Shown in pieces: positions 9,243 to 18,389 of a stretch of 64,000 nt of DNA; positions within the stretch are counted from its first letter, which is position 1; each line of letters starts with the position of its first letter. The position numbers were made by a program, and so were the translations under genes. Source of the DNA: Castellaniella sp034674885 (lineage in GTDB: Bacteria > Pseudomonadota > Gammaproteobacteria > Burkholderiales > Burkholderiaceae_B); the NCBI RefSeq assembly GCF_034674885.1, contig NZ_JAUCDS010000002.1, forward strand, positions 186,001 to 250,000, in the 5' to 3' direction. The notes under the pieces were generated by a model. It did not search any database and was not told where the DNA came from. It saw nothing but the letters and a program-made list of their open reading frames with translations.

Positions 9243-9737
9243 ATGAACCCCTTCCTGCATAGCACCGTGGCGCAGCCCGCGCCCCTTGCGGACATCACCG
9301 TCCTGCCGGCCCGTCGGCGGCGCACGCGCCTGCCCTCGGCGCCGCGCGTATCGCGCATGCTGCGAGCCGCCAGCCTGGCGGCCCTGACCTGGGCCGGGTC
9401 CGCCGGCGCAGTGGACCTGAATACTGCCACTCTGGATCAGCTGCGCGGCATTCGTGGCATCGGGCCCAAGACGGCCCAGATCATCCTGGACGAGCGCGCC
9501 CGGGGCGGTCGCTATCTGTCCTTTGCCGATCTGTCGGATCGCGTGCGCGGCATCGGTCCGCGTCGCGCCCAGGCACTGCAGTCCGCCGGCCTGACCATCG
9601 ATGGCGGGGGCACCCGCCGGTCGGGGCAGGGACGTCAGCCTGGGCCGGCTGCGGATACCGGCATTTCCACAGATGGCGCGCAGCGCTCACCAGCCTCCAA
9701 AAAAATATTGACACATAAAGAAAAAAGCGGAAAATAA
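9243..9737 (+). CDS. ComEA-like helix-hairpin-helix protein
   Basis: 164 residues from the ATG at 9243, which has CAGGAG upstream. A basic N-terminus (RRRRTRLPSAPR) precedes a hydrophobic stretch ending AGSAGAVDLNTA, likely a signal peptide cut near residue 56. The domain that follows carries two helix-hairpin-helix motifs (LRGIRGIGPKTAQIILDER and RVRGIGPRRAQALQSAG), as in ComEA DNA-uptake proteins. After that comes a low-complexity tail with an A-rich end. No other competence gene adjoins it, so the role in DNA uptake is inferred from the family only. Confidence 0.75.
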   Translation: MNPFLHSTVAQPAPLADITVLPARRRRTRLPSAPRVSRMLRAASLAALTWAGSAGAVDLNTATLDQLRGIRGIGPKTAQIILDERARGGRYLSFADLSDRVRGIGPRRAQALQSAGLTIDGGGTRRSGQGRQPGPAADTGISTDGAQRSPASKKILTHKEKSGK

Positions 9738-9893
9738 AATCGCGTCTACAGGCCCGGGCATCGCTACGGTATTGGGGGGTGAGGCCATCGTGCGACATGC
9801 AGTAGCGGGCTGTTTTCCTGGGGCTTTCAATCAGGCTCCCGGTCGATGCGCTCTGTCAGTGATCCACAGAACAATCACCCCCGGGAGACGCAA

Positions 9894-10607
9894 ATGCAGA
9901 CACGAGGCACTTTCGCGCTTGCCCTGGCCGCCATCGGCGTACTGTCGCTGGCGGCCTGTTCGACCGCACCGACGCAGCCTGTCCCAGGCTCCTCACAGCC
10001 AGCTCCGTCTGGATTCCTGAAGGATTACAGCCTGCTGGCCCCGGATGCCGATACTCCCGGCTATCGACACTATATGGCTCCTGGCGTGAACGCAGGGCAA
10101 TACCGCAGCTTCATCGTCGATGCGCCTGTATTCATCATCAACACGCAGGGCGTCTACGACGCACTGAGTCCCGATCGCCTGCAGGAGATTTCGAACTACT
10201 ACGTCTCCCGGCTTGCCGCCGCGCTCGGTACGCACTACCGGGTCGTGCAGAAGCCGGGGCCGGGTGTGGCACGGCTGCGGATCGCGGTGGTCGGCCTGGT
10301 CGAGGCGGGCCCTCAGCTCAAGATCCGCGATCTGGTGCCGGCCAAGGCTTTGTTCAACGTCGCTCGGATGGCGGTTGACGAGACCCCTCATGCGCTGCGG
10401 ATGTCCATCGAGAGCGAAGCGCGGGATAGCCAGACCGGGAAGTTGTTGGGCGCGGCGGTCGATAGCCGCCAGAGCCGGACAACCGTGTCGGGCAGGGACA
10501 CGCCGCCCTCGGATGACCAGGTGCATGCCCTGGTCGACTATTGGGTGGCCCGTTTCGTCGCGCGGCTGGATCGCGCCAACGGTTATCCGACAGCTGCCGA
10601 TGAGTGA
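9894..10607 (+). CDS. DUF3313-family lipoprotein
   Basis: 237 residues from the ATG at 9894, with GGGAG upstream. A lipoprotein signal ends at LSLAACS (Cys 22). The mature part has the pattern GFLKDYSLLAPD ... YRHYMAPGVNAGQYRSFIVDAP, which I associate with DUF3313 proteins; their biochemical role is not established. The stop codon overlaps the ATG of the next gene, an RND adaptor, so it is probably the first gene of the efflux operon and may be an outer-membrane accessory to it. That function is inference. Confidence 0.7.
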   Translation: MQTRGTFALALAAIGVLSLAACSTAPTQPVPGSSQPAPSGFLKDYSLLAPDADTPGYRHYMAPGVNAGQYRSFIVDAPVFIINTQGVYDALSPDRLQEISNYYVSRLAAALGTHYRVVQKPGPGVARLRIAVVGLVEAGPQLKIRDLVPAKALFNVARMAVDETPHALRMSIESEARDSQTGKLLGAAVDSRQSRTTVSGRDTPPSDDQVHALVDYWVARFVARLDRANGYPTAADE

Positions 10608-11727
10608 TGCGCAAGGTGGCCGCAGGGCCCGCATGCCGATCCGGTCGTGTCGGATGACGGCGGTTCTCTGCTTGGCTGCGTTGCTCGCCGCCTGCGGGGA
10701 TGGGCGGGTGACCGATGCGCAATCGCCTCGCCCGGTGCTGACCATGACGGTCCAATCCGCTGCGGCCGACAGCAGCGCTGCCTTTGTCGGCACCATTGCC
10801 GCCCGCCATGTCAGCGACCAGGGCTTCCGTGTGCCAGGCACAGTGCAGCACAGGCTGGTCGAGGTCGGGCAGCATGTGGACGCCGGCCAGGCGCTGCTGC
10901 AACTCGACCCCAGCAATCTCAAGCTGACGCTCCAGCAGGCCGGGGCGCAACGGGATGCGGCGGCCAGCAAGGCGGCCCAGGCCAGGGTCGATCTGGGCCG
11001 TGATGCCGTGCTGCTGAAGCAGAGCTTCATCAGCCAGGCGGCCTACGATCGGGACAAGGTCTCGCTGGACACCGCCGTCGCGCAGCTGACGGCCGCCCAG
11101 GCTCAGTATGACGAGGCTGCCAATCAGCTGGATTACGCGACGCTGCGGGCAGCGGTCGACGGGCTCGTCACCGACATCGACGTCGATGTCGGGCAGGTCG
11201 TCAGTTCAGGAAAGACCGCTGTCAGCATCGCTCGGGATGGCGATCGTGAAGTCGTGATCAGCGTTCCCGAGACCCGCCTGGATTCGCTGCGCGCGGCGGG
11301 GCAATTGACCGTATCGCTTTGGGCTGCGCCTGGTATGGCCTGGCGGGCAAAATTGCGGGAAATCGATCCGGCCGCCAGCAGCACGACCGGAACCTACGAT
11401 GCGCACGTGACGGTGCTGGAACCCGATGCTTCGCTGCGCCTGGGCATGACGGCCTACGTGCATGTGCAGGGACAGGCTGCGGGCCTGCAGTATGCGGTGC
11501 CGCTGACCGCCGTGGTGTATCCGCAGGCGGGCGCATCTGCGATCTGGAAGGTCGGGGCAGGCGGTGTCGTGGATACGCATCCGGTCGTGCTTGCCTTCAT
11601 ACGAGGTGATGTCGCCTACATCGCATCCGGCCTGGCCGATGGCGACGTGATCGTGACCAAGGGAGGGAATCTGCTGCATACCGGACAGACGGTCCAGCCT
11701 GTAGTCGAGCCTCCGGCAGGGGATTGA
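10600..11727 (+). CDS. RND efflux periplasmic adaptor (membrane fusion lipoprotein)
   Basis: 375 residues from 10600, where the ATG overlaps the preceding stop (ATGAGTGA). ATGs at 10633 and 10654 are alternatives, the last giving a compact signal before the lipobox LAALLAAC. Features: a lipoyl-type half motif (VGQHVDAGQALLQLDP), a long helical hairpin (QQAGAQRDAAASKAAQARVDL ... LTAAQAQYDEAANQLDYATLRA), the second half motif (DGLVTDIDVDVGQVV) and a membrane-proximal beta domain. It links the RND pump to the outer-membrane channel. The next gene starts 3 bases later. Confidence 0.92.
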   Translation: MSDAQGGRRARMPIRSCRMTAVLCLAALLAACGDGRVTDAQSPRPVLTMTVQSAAADSSAAFVGTIAARHVSDQGFRVPGTVQHRLVEVGQHVDAGQALLQLDPSNLKLTLQQAGAQRDAAASKAAQARVDLGRDAVLLKQSFISQAAYDRDKVSLDTAVAQLTAAQAQYDEAANQLDYATLRAAVDGLVTDIDVDVGQVVSSGKTAVSIARDGDREVVISVPETRLDSLRAAGQLTVSLWAAPGMAWRAKLREIDPAASSTTGTYDAHVTVLEPDASLRLGMTAYVHVQGQAAGLQYAVPLTAVVYPQAGASAIWKVGAGGVVDTHPVVLAFIRGDVAYIASGLADGDVIVTKGGNLLHTGQTVQPVVEPPAGD

Positions 11728-11730
11728 ACC

Positions 11731-14700
11731 GTGTCGCGGCTCAATCTGTCCCAGCTTGCACTTGCGCACCGACAGTTTGTGCTGTTTTCGATCATCGTGT
11801 TCGTGCTCAGTGGGGGCTACGCCTACTTCCACCTGGGACAGGCGGAGGATCCCGCCTTCACGGTGCGCACAATGGTGATCCAGGCCAACTGGCCCGGTGC
11901 GACGATTCAGCAAATGGAAGGCCAGGTCGCCGACAAGCTCGAAAAGAAACTGCAGACCCTGGCCGAGCTGGACAACGTCAAGACTATGGTGCAGCCGGGC
12001 AGCGCCCGGTTGATGGTGTCCCTGCGCGACGATCTGTCACCCGGGGTGGTGTCGCAGGCCTGGTATCAGGTCCGCAAGAAGATCGCTGACATGCAGTACA
12101 CCTTGCCCCGGGGGGTGCAGGGGCCGTTCTTCAATGACGAGTTCGGCACTACGTACGGCAATATCTTCGCGCTGACCGGCAAGGACTTCAGCTACGCGCA
12201 GCTGAAGGATTACGCCGATACGGCGCGCGAGGCGTTCCTGCGCGTGCCCGACGTCGATCAGGTCAGTCTTGTCGGAGACCAGGATCAGCGCATCTACATC
12301 GAGTACGCCAACGCCAAGCTGGCGGCCCTGGGCGTCAGCCCGGACCAGATCGTCGATACACTGAAATCCGTCAATGCCGTGCAGCCAGCCGGCATCGCGC
12401 AAACGCAGGATCAGCAGGTGCGGATACAGGTCAGCGGCAATTTTGACTCGGTGCAGGACATCCGCGATCTCGGCATCCAGGCCAAGGGCCAGATCATCCG
12501 GCTCGGCGATGTAGCCACCGTGACGCGCGGTTATGTGGATCCGCCGGCCTCCAGGATGTATTTCAATGGCGCGCCTGCCCTGGGGCTGGCCATCAGCATG
12601 CGCAGCGGCGGCGACGTCCTGAAGCTGGGTGACGGCCTGCAGGCTGTCGCGGCCCGCTTGCGGCAGCAGTTTCCCGTCGGGGTGACGCTCGACACTGTGT
12701 CCGACCAGCCGCGTGTGGTCCGGGATGCCGTCGATGAGTTCACTGAAAGCCTGTACGAGGCGGTGGGGATCGTGCTGCTGGTGTGCTTCCTGTCGCTGGG
12801 GCTGCGCACGGGGTTCGTGGTGGCGCTGTGCATTCCCTTTGTGCTGGCCGTGACGTTCTTTGTGATGTATCTCGGCGGCATCGACCTGCAGCGCATTTCC
12901 CTGGGGGCGCTGATCATCGGGCTAGGGCTCATGGTCGATGACGCCATCATCGCCGTCGAGGTCATGGTGTTGAAGCTCGAAGAGGGATGGGACCGGGTCC
13001 GCGCCGCCAGCTTCGCCTACGTCAGCACGGCTTTTCCGATGCTGACCGGCACGCTGATCACCGTGGCCGGCTTTCTGCCGGTCTTTATCGCAAAAACGTC
13101 GTCCGCCGAATACACCCGGTCGCTGTTCGAAGTCGTCGGCGTGTCGCTGGTCGTGTCGTGGTTCGTGGCGGTGCTGGTGACGCCCTACATCGGTTTCAAG
13201 TTGCTGCCGGATTTCAGCGGCCGGGCCCGTGACGAGCAGGCCGTCTATCAGGGCGCGTTCTACCGCAGGTTCCGACGCCTGGTGGGGTGGTGCGTGGATC
13301 ACCGCGCATTGGTCGTGGCCGTGACCGTTCTCTTGTTCGTGGTGGCGGTCGCCCTGTTTCGGTGGGTCCCCAAGCAGTTCTTTCCGTCCTCGGATCGCCC
13401 CGAACTGATCGTCGATCTCTGGTTCCCGCAGAATGCATCTTTCGACGAGATCCGGCGGCAATCCCAGGAGCTGGAAAAGCAGCTGCTCGGCGATGGCGAT
13501 ATCGTGTCGGTGACCACGTATGCGGGTCGCGGCAGCCCCAGGTTCTACCTGCCCCTGAACGTGCAGACGCAGAGCAACCTGGCCGAGCTGGTCGTGATGA
13601 GCAAGGGCATCCCGCAGCGCGAACGTGTGCTGCTGAAGATCCAGGACCTGTTTTCGAGCTCGTTTCCAGGGGTGCGTGGTCGCGTGACTCGGCTCGAGAA
13701 TGGCCCTCCAGTCGGCTATCCGATCCAGCTGCGCCTGAGCGGCACGGATGACGGCCAGCTGCGTTCGATCTCGGACCACGTCATGGCGATGTTGCGTGGC
13801 CGTGCCGACGTTCGCGACGTCAACATGGACTGGGGAGAACGCACCGCCACGCTCCGGGTGGATGTCAACCAGGATCAGGCGCGTGCGCTGGGCGTCAGTT
13901 CCCGCAGTATTGCGCAGGCCTTGCAGGCCTCGCTGACCGGTCTGGACGTCACTCAATACTATGAAAACGACGAGACGCTGGATATCGTCGCGCGATTGGC
14001 TGGCGCCGAGCGTGGCGACCTGGACGCGCTGAAGGATCTCTACGTCCATACCAGGACCGGCGCCTTCGTGCCGCTCACGCAGATCGCGGACCTGCGTCTG
14101 TCCAGCGAGAGCAGCATGCGCTGGCGCCGCAATGGCGTGCCGACCATCACCGTGCAGGCCGATGTCGCCAATGGAGTCCAGGCCAACGACGTGTCGACGG
14201 CGCTCTGGCCTGCGATCCAGTCGTATGCCGCAACCCTGCCGCCGGGCTACGACATCGTGCTGGGCGGCGCGCTGGAATCCAGCCAGCGCTCGCAGACGGC
14301 GATCAAGGCCGTCCTGCCACTGGTCGGCGTGGTTGTTCTGTTCCTGCTCATGATCCAGCTGCAGCATATGGGCAAGATGCTGCTGGTGGTGCTGACCGCA
14401 CCGCTGGGCCTGATCGGCGTCACCGCGATCATGCTGACCTTCCGTATTCCTTTCGGTTTCGTGGCCATGCTGGGCGTGCTGGCCCTGTTCGGCATGATCA
14501 TCCGCAATTCGGTCATCCTGATCGTGCAGATTGGGCAAGCTGAATCGGAAGGCGTGCCGCTGCACGAGGCGATCGTCGAATCGACTGTGCATCGCCTGCG
14601 GCCTATCCTGCTGACGGCGGCCGCCGCAGTCCTGGCGATGATTCCTCTGACTCAGTCCGTATTCTGGGGGCCCATGGCATGGGCCATCATGGGGGGGCTG

Positions 14701-14796
14701 ACCGGGGCTACGCTGCTGACGCTGCTGTTCCTGCCGGCCGCCTACGCTTTGGCCTTCCGGTCCGATCAGGGCGGGCCAAAGAGGGGGCAGGCATGA
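11731..14796 (+). CDS. RND-family efflux transporter permease (AcrB/MdtC type)
   Basis: 1021 residues from a GTG at 11731. Typical two-fold repeat: one N-terminal helix, a large periplasmic loop, helices 2-6, a second loop, then helices 8-12. The proton-relay pair is seen in GLMVDDAIIAVE near residue 398. SLGALIIGLG and the C-terminal FGMIIRNSVILIVQIGQ plus HRLRPILLTAAAAVLAMIPL are family signatures. Sequence style is nearer to MdtB/C and TriC-like pumps than to AcrB; substrates cannot be named. Adaptor and channel genes flank it with 3-base spacing and a 4-base overlap. Confidence 0.94.
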   Translation: MSRLNLSQLALAHRQFVLFSIIVFVLSGGYAYFHLGQAEDPAFTVRTMVIQANWPGATIQQMEGQVADKLEKKLQTLAELDNVKTMVQPGSARLMVSLRDDLSPGVVSQAWYQVRKKIADMQYTLPRGVQGPFFNDEFGTTYGNIFALTGKDFSYAQLKDYADTAREAFLRVPDVDQVSLVGDQDQRIYIEYANAKLAALGVSPDQIVDTLKSVNAVQPAGIAQTQDQQVRIQVSGNFDSVQDIRDLGIQAKGQIIRLGDVATVTRGYVDPPASRMYFNGAPALGLAISMRSGGDVLKLGDGLQAVAARLRQQFPVGVTLDTVSDQPRVVRDAVDEFTESLYEAVGIVLLVCFLSLGLRTGFVVALCIPFVLAVTFFVMYLGGIDLQRISLGALIIGLGLMVDDAIIAVEVMVLKLEEGWDRVRAASFAYVSTAFPMLTGTLITVAGFLPVFIAKTSSAEYTRSLFEVVGVSLVVSWFVAVLVTPYIGFKLLPDFSGRARDEQAVYQGAFYRRFRRLVGWCVDHRALVVAVTVLLFVVAVALFRWVPKQFFPSSDRPELIVDLWFPQNASFDEIRRQSQELEKQLLGDGDIVSVTTYAGRGSPRFYLPLNVQTQSNLAELVVMSKGIPQRERVLLKIQDLFSSSFPGVRGRVTRLENGPPVGYPIQLRLSGTDDGQLRSISDHVMAMLRGRADVRDVNMDWGERTATLRVDVNQDQARALGVSSRSIAQALQASLTGLDVTQYYENDETLDIVARLAGAERGDLDALKDLYVHTRTGAFVPLTQIADLRLSSESSMRWRRNGVPTITVQADVANGVQANDVSTALWPAIQSYAATLPPGYDIVLGGALESSQRSQTAIKAVLPLVGVVVLFLLMIQLQHMGKMLLVVLTAPLGLIGVTAIMLTFRIPFGFVAMLGVLALFGMIIRNSVILIVQIGQAESEGVPLHEAIVESTVHRLRPILLTAAAAVLAMIPLTQSVFWGPMAWAIMGGLTGATLLTLLFLPAAYALAFRSDQGGPKRGQA

Positions 14797-16178
14797 AGTC
14801 CACAAGAATCCCGCATCTCGTCGTGGCGTGGGCGCTGGCTTTCCTGTTGACGCCAGGGCTGACGGTGGCGATGGACCTGCGCGCAGCCGTCGACCAGGCG
14901 CGCGCGCACGACCCCAACCTGGAAGCAGCCCAGTTCGCATTTGCCGCCGGCCAGGAGAGCGCCCGCCAAGGCACCGCCCTGTATCTGCCCCAGATTGCCG
15001 TCACGGGCATGATCAGCTATGTGCACGTGAACTCCGTATCCACGCCCCAGACGAACCTGCCTCTGGCTCCCCTGGTGGGGGATGCTTCGGGCTCTCTGCG
15101 CGGATTTACCGTCACCCTGACGCAGCCCATCTACAATGCCGCAGTCAGCACAGGGGCTCGGCAGCTCAAGGATCAGGCCAGACTGGCCGACATCCAGTTT
15201 CGTGGCGCCCGGCAGAATCTGGTCCTGAACGTCGCACAATCGTATTTTGGCGTGCTGATGGCTGAAGAAAGCCTGGCGCTCGCCCATGAGCAGCAGGCGG
15301 CGATCGCGCAGCAGTTGGCCAGCGCACAGGCGCGCTTCAATGCCGGCAAGGCCAACATCACCGATGTGCGTGACGCCCAGGCCCGCGACCAGGCCATGGC
15401 AGCGCAGATCATTGCGGCCAGGAACGCCCTGGAGATCCAGCGACAGCAGTTCCGGAGCCTGGTTGGCGTGCAGCCCGTTGCCTTGGCCAGGGTGTCTGAT
15501 GCATTCAAGCCCGCCGCGCCCGAACCGGACGATGTCAATGTCTGGACCGCTCGTGGCCGGGCGGCCAATCTGAATGTGCTGGGGGCGCAGATTCAGATTT
15601 CGATTTCCGAGGCAAACGTCGACAAGAATCGGATCTACAACCGACCTCAGTTGGATTTATACATGAGCTATCAGGACACCAGCCAGAATGGGGGGCTGCC
15701 GCTGCTGGTGGCGCCGGACCGTTCGCGGCAGACTGTCATAGGCGTGCAGCTCAGCGTGCCGATCTTTGCCGGTGGCGGATACGATTCCAAGCTGCGCCAG
15801 GCCATCGACCAGAAGCATCAGGCCGACGCGCAGTTGCGGGCTACGCTGGAGACCAGCGATGTGCAGATCCGGCAGCAATTCCTGGGAGTCGAGGTTGCCC
15901 AACCTCAGATTGATGCGCTGGAAAAGGCGGTGGTTGCCGCCAAGAGCTCCCTGGATGCCACACGGCTCGGGGAAACGGTTGGTGAGCGCACCACGCTGGA
16001 TGTGCTCGATGCCCAGCAGCAGTATTTCTCGGCGGTGCAGAATCTCGATGCGGCGCGCTATCAGTATCTGCTGTCGCGATTGAACCTGGTTGCGTTGGTA
16101 GGGGCGTTGGGCGACCAGGATGTGGCTGCGGTCAACAGCTACCTGTCGCAGCATCCGCCGGTGCGACCGGCGCGTTGA
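14793..16178 (+). CDS. TolC-family outer-membrane efflux channel
   Basis: 461 residues from the ATG at 14793, overlapping the RND stop by 4 bases. A signal peptide ends around LTPGLTVAMD. Two repeated outer-membrane-efflux-protein units form the coiled-coil barrel: DLRAAVDQARAHDPNLEAAQ ... LVLNVAQSYFGVLMAEE and the second half with KHQADAQLRATLET and YQYLLSRLNLVALVGAL. It completes a three-part export system with the two upstream genes, so it probably serves this pump alone. Confidence 0.92.
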   Translation: MKSTRIPHLVVAWALAFLLTPGLTVAMDLRAAVDQARAHDPNLEAAQFAFAAGQESARQGTALYLPQIAVTGMISYVHVNSVSTPQTNLPLAPLVGDASGSLRGFTVTLTQPIYNAAVSTGARQLKDQARLADIQFRGARQNLVLNVAQSYFGVLMAEESLALAHEQQAAIAQQLASAQARFNAGKANITDVRDAQARDQAMAAQIIAARNALEIQRQQFRSLVGVQPVALARVSDAFKPAAPEPDDVNVWTARGRAANLNVLGAQIQISISEANVDKNRIYNRPQLDLYMSYQDTSQNGGLPLLVAPDRSRQTVIGVQLSVPIFAGGGYDSKLRQAIDQKHQADAQLRATLETSDVQIRQQFLGVEVAQPQIDALEKAVVAAKSSLDATRLGETVGERTTLDVLDAQQQYFSAVQNLDAARYQYLLSRLNLVALVGALGDQDVAAVNSYLSQHPPVRPAR

Positions 16179-16211
16179 ACCGGCCGCCTGTCGGGCTCAC
16201 CGGATGTTCCT

Positions 16212-16248
16212 GCATATGCTCATAACCCCGGGGGATAAGAGCATGTGC
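16212..16248. promoter_or_regulatory. Inverted repeat upstream of cysM
   Basis: Arms gcatatgctc (16212-16221) and gagcatgtgc (16239-16248) pair at nine of ten positions around a centre that contains ccccgggg. It lies 29 bases before the cysM start, so it could be an operator or a leader hairpin; no T-run follows. Confidence 0.4.
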
Positions 16249-16277
16249 GTCCAACCGGCGGGTGTATGATTTTGGGC

Positions 16278-17183
16278 ATGAAAATCTATCCCACCATCGA
16301 AGACATCGTCGGCTCAACCCCTCTGGTGCGTCTGCAGCGCCTGCCGGGCGATGCCGGCGCGGCGCGCGGCAACGTCATCCTGGCCAAACTGGAGGGCAAC
16401 AACCCAGCGGGCTCGGTCAAGGACCGGGCCGCGCTCAGCATGATCCGTCAGGCCGAATCGCGTGGCGACATCCGACCCGGAGATACGCTGATCGAGGCCA
16501 CCAGCGGCAATACGGGCATCGCGCTGGCAATGGCGGCTGCCGTGCGCGGTTACCGCATGATTCTGCTGATGCCCGACAATTCGTCCCAGGAACGCTGCGC
16601 CGCCATGACGGCTTACGGGGCCAGGCTCATCCTGACCCCGGCCGACCAGGGCGGCATGGAATACGCCCGGGACGAGGCCTTGCGCATGCAGGCCGAAGGC
16701 CAGGGTTTCGTGCTGGATCAGTTTTCCAATGAAGACAACCCCCGCGCCCACCGTGAAACCACCGGCCCTGAAATCTGGGAACAGACCGATGGCCAGGTCA
16801 CGCATTTCGTCAGCGCCATGGGGACCACCGGCACCATCATGGGCGTGGGCGGCTACCTGCGGTCGCGCAACCCGGCGATCCAGGTCATCGGGGCCCAGCC
16901 GGCCGACGGCGCCCATATTCCCGGCATTCGCAAATGGCCGGAAGCCTATCAGCCCAGCATCTACCATCCCGCTGAAGTGAATGCCTTCGAGCCCATCACC
17001 CAGGATCAGGCCGAATCCATGGCCCGGCGCCTGGCTGCCGAAGAAGGCATTTTCGGTGGGATCTCGTCGGCCGGGGCCGCCGTGGCTGCCCTGAGGGTCG
17101 CCGCCACGGTGCGCGACGCCACCATCGTGTTCATCGTCTGCGACCGAGGCGACCGCTACCTGTCGACCGGGGTATTCGGCTAG
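16278..17183 (+). CDS. cysM: Cysteine synthase B
   Basis: 301 residues from the ATG at 16278 (product MKIYPTIEDIVGSTPLVRLQ); ATG 16266 and GTG 16245 are in frame but too far upstream for the family. PLP enzyme of the O-acetylserine sulfhydrylase group: NNPAGSVKDRAALSMI holds the cofactor lysine, TSGNTGIALAMAAA binds the substrate carboxylate. GTTGTIMGVGGYL and GGISSAGAAVAALR follow. The long loop with R (NSSQERCAAMTAYGA) and overall form fit CysM rather than CysK. It is monocistronic and convergent with mltB. Confidence 0.93.
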   Translation: MKIYPTIEDIVGSTPLVRLQRLPGDAGAARGNVILAKLEGNNPAGSVKDRAALSMIRQAESRGDIRPGDTLIEATSGNTGIALAMAAAVRGYRMILLMPDNSSQERCAAMTAYGARLILTPADQGGMEYARDEALRMQAEGQGFVLDQFSNEDNPRAHRETTGPEIWEQTDGQVTHFVSAMGTTGTIMGVGGYLRSRNPAIQVIGAQPADGAHIPGIRKWPEAYQPSIYHPAEVNAFEPITQDQAESMARRLAAEEGIFGGISSAGAAVAALRVAATVRDATIVFIVCDRGDRYLSTGVFG

Positions 17184-17192
17184 GTCGCACCA

Positions 17193-17215
17193 GGCCCGGG
17201 CGGTGTTGCCGGGCC
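17193..17215. terminator. Hairpin between convergent cysM and mltB
   Basis: ggcccgg (17193-17199) pairs with ccgggcc (17209-17215) in the 41-base gap. No U-tract on either strand, so termination here is only possible. Confidence 0.35.
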
Positions 17216-17224
17216 CTCGCAGAC

Positions 17225-18379
17225 TCAGAAGCCCGTCCTGTCCTGGATCTCCTGAGCCAGGTCAGCCACAGAAGCCGCGTAGAAATAGCTGCGGTTGTAG
17301 TGGGTGATGGCAAAGAAATTGGGCGTGGCCGTGCGGTATTCGTGCGTGTTGCGGCCTTCGTCCTGCAGGTCGATCACCCCCAGGGCCTGAGTCTGCCAGC
17401 GCGTGTCGTGGCTTGGCAAGGCCTGGGCGCCCGCTGCCTTCAGAGCAGGCCAGTCGCTGGTGGGCGTCAGGCCATCCTGTGCCAGCCGTCCGGCGTCGAC
17501 CGGCAGCCTGACCGGCGCAAAGACCGGCACGTCGCGCACCCAGCCGTGTTCCCGCAGGAAGTTGCCGACCGATGCGATGGCATCGTCCACGTTGCCGGCC
17601 AGGTCCACCCGGCCGTCGCCGTTGCCGTCTACCGCGTATCGCATCAGGCTGCCGGGCATGAATTGCGGCAACCCCATGGCACCGGCGAAAGAGCCTTCGA
17701 CGGTGTAGGCATCCAGTTTCCCCTGGTGATCCAGCGCGATCAGGTCGGCCAGCTGTTCGCGGAACATGGCCTGGCGTTCCGGGCGGGATGAGTCGGGGTA
17801 GCGGAATCCCAGCGTGGTCAGCGTGTCCAGCACCCGATGATCGCCGGTGTACTGGCCGTAGACGGTCTCGATGCCGATGATGGCTACGATGATCGAGGCG
17901 GGGACCCCGCTGCGAGCGCTGGCCCGTTCGAGTGCGCTTTGGTGGGCTTCCCAGAAGGCGGCGCCCCGGCGGATGCGGATGGGGTCCACGTGCCGCTGGC
18001 GGTAGCTGAACCAGGCCCGCCGGATGCGGCCCTGGCGAGCCGGCGGCGTCATCAGGCGCACGGCCGTGGCGTTGTATCGTGCCGTTTTCAGCAGGGCCTC
18101 GACCTGATCGAGCGGGACGCCTTGGGCCTGCGCCGTCTGGCGGGCGAAGGTCTCCAGTTCGGGTAGCAATTGCCCATCGGGACTGATGAAATCTCCGGGC
18201 GTCGATGCGGCTTGGTGTGCGCCGCTGCTTCTGCTAGAATTAATACGATCGTTTGAAACGATTGTTTGATTCACTGTGCTGCCAGTGTCCGAAACAGTGT
18301 GGCCGCCATTGCTGCTGGCGCAGCCGGATAAAAACAACGACGCTACGGCAACTTGCAAAATACGGGTTGGTCTGAACAT
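17225..18379 (-). CDS. mltB: Lytic murein transglycosylase B
   Basis: 384 residues. Lipoprotein signal with lipobox LFLSGCAS (Cys 20), so the enzyme is anchored in the outer membrane facing the periplasm. It cleaves peptidoglycan to 1,6-anhydro products. Seen: IVAIIGIETVYGQYTGDHRVLDTLTTLGF near residue 167 with the catalytic glutamate, and SFAGAMGLPQFMPGSL near 232. The C-terminus ends in FFAITHYNRSYFYAASVADLAQEI. The stretch after the signal (about residues 24-48) is Ser/Asn/Thr-rich and AT-rich and contains a palindrome that may belong to the divergent gene's promoter. Start is only 10 bases from the divergent start. Confidence 0.93.
   Translation of the reverse strand: MFRPTRILQVAVASLFLSGCASSNGGHTVSDTGSTVNQTIVSNDRINSSRSSGAHQAASTPGDFISPDGQLLPELETFARQTAQAQGVPLDQVEALLKTARYNATAVRLMTPPARQGRIRRAWFSYRQRHVDPIRIRRGAAFWEAHQSALERASARSGVPASIIVAIIGIETVYGQYTGDHRVLDTLTTLGFRYPDSSRPERQAMFREQLADLIALDHQGKLDAYTVEGSFAGAMGLPQFMPGSLMRYAVDGNGDGRVDLAGNVDDAIASVGNFLREHGWVRDVPVFAPVRLPVDAGRLAQDGLTPTSDWPALKAAGAQALPSHDTRWQTQALGVIDLQDEGRNTHEYRTATPNFFAITHYNRSYFYAASVADLAQEIQDRTGF
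18248..18262. promoter_or_regulatory. Perfect palindrome in the 5' end of mltB
   Basis: atcgttt-g-aaacgat is a perfect 7-1-7 inverted repeat in an AT-rich patch about 130 bases before the divergent deacetylase gene. It could be an operator for that gene. Confidence 0.35.
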
Positions 18380-18389
18380 AATCGCCCTT

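Noticed and set aside
9708..9740. TTGACA and TAAAAT as a promoter before the efflux operon
   Set aside because: The spacer is 21 bases, too long for a normal promoter, and it lies in the A-rich end of the ComEA-like gene.
12922..14940. A 672-codon minus-strand frame opposite the RND pump gene
   Set aside because: Composition (His, Gln, Arg, Asp) is that of an antisense shadow, and the pump gene on the plus strand is certain.
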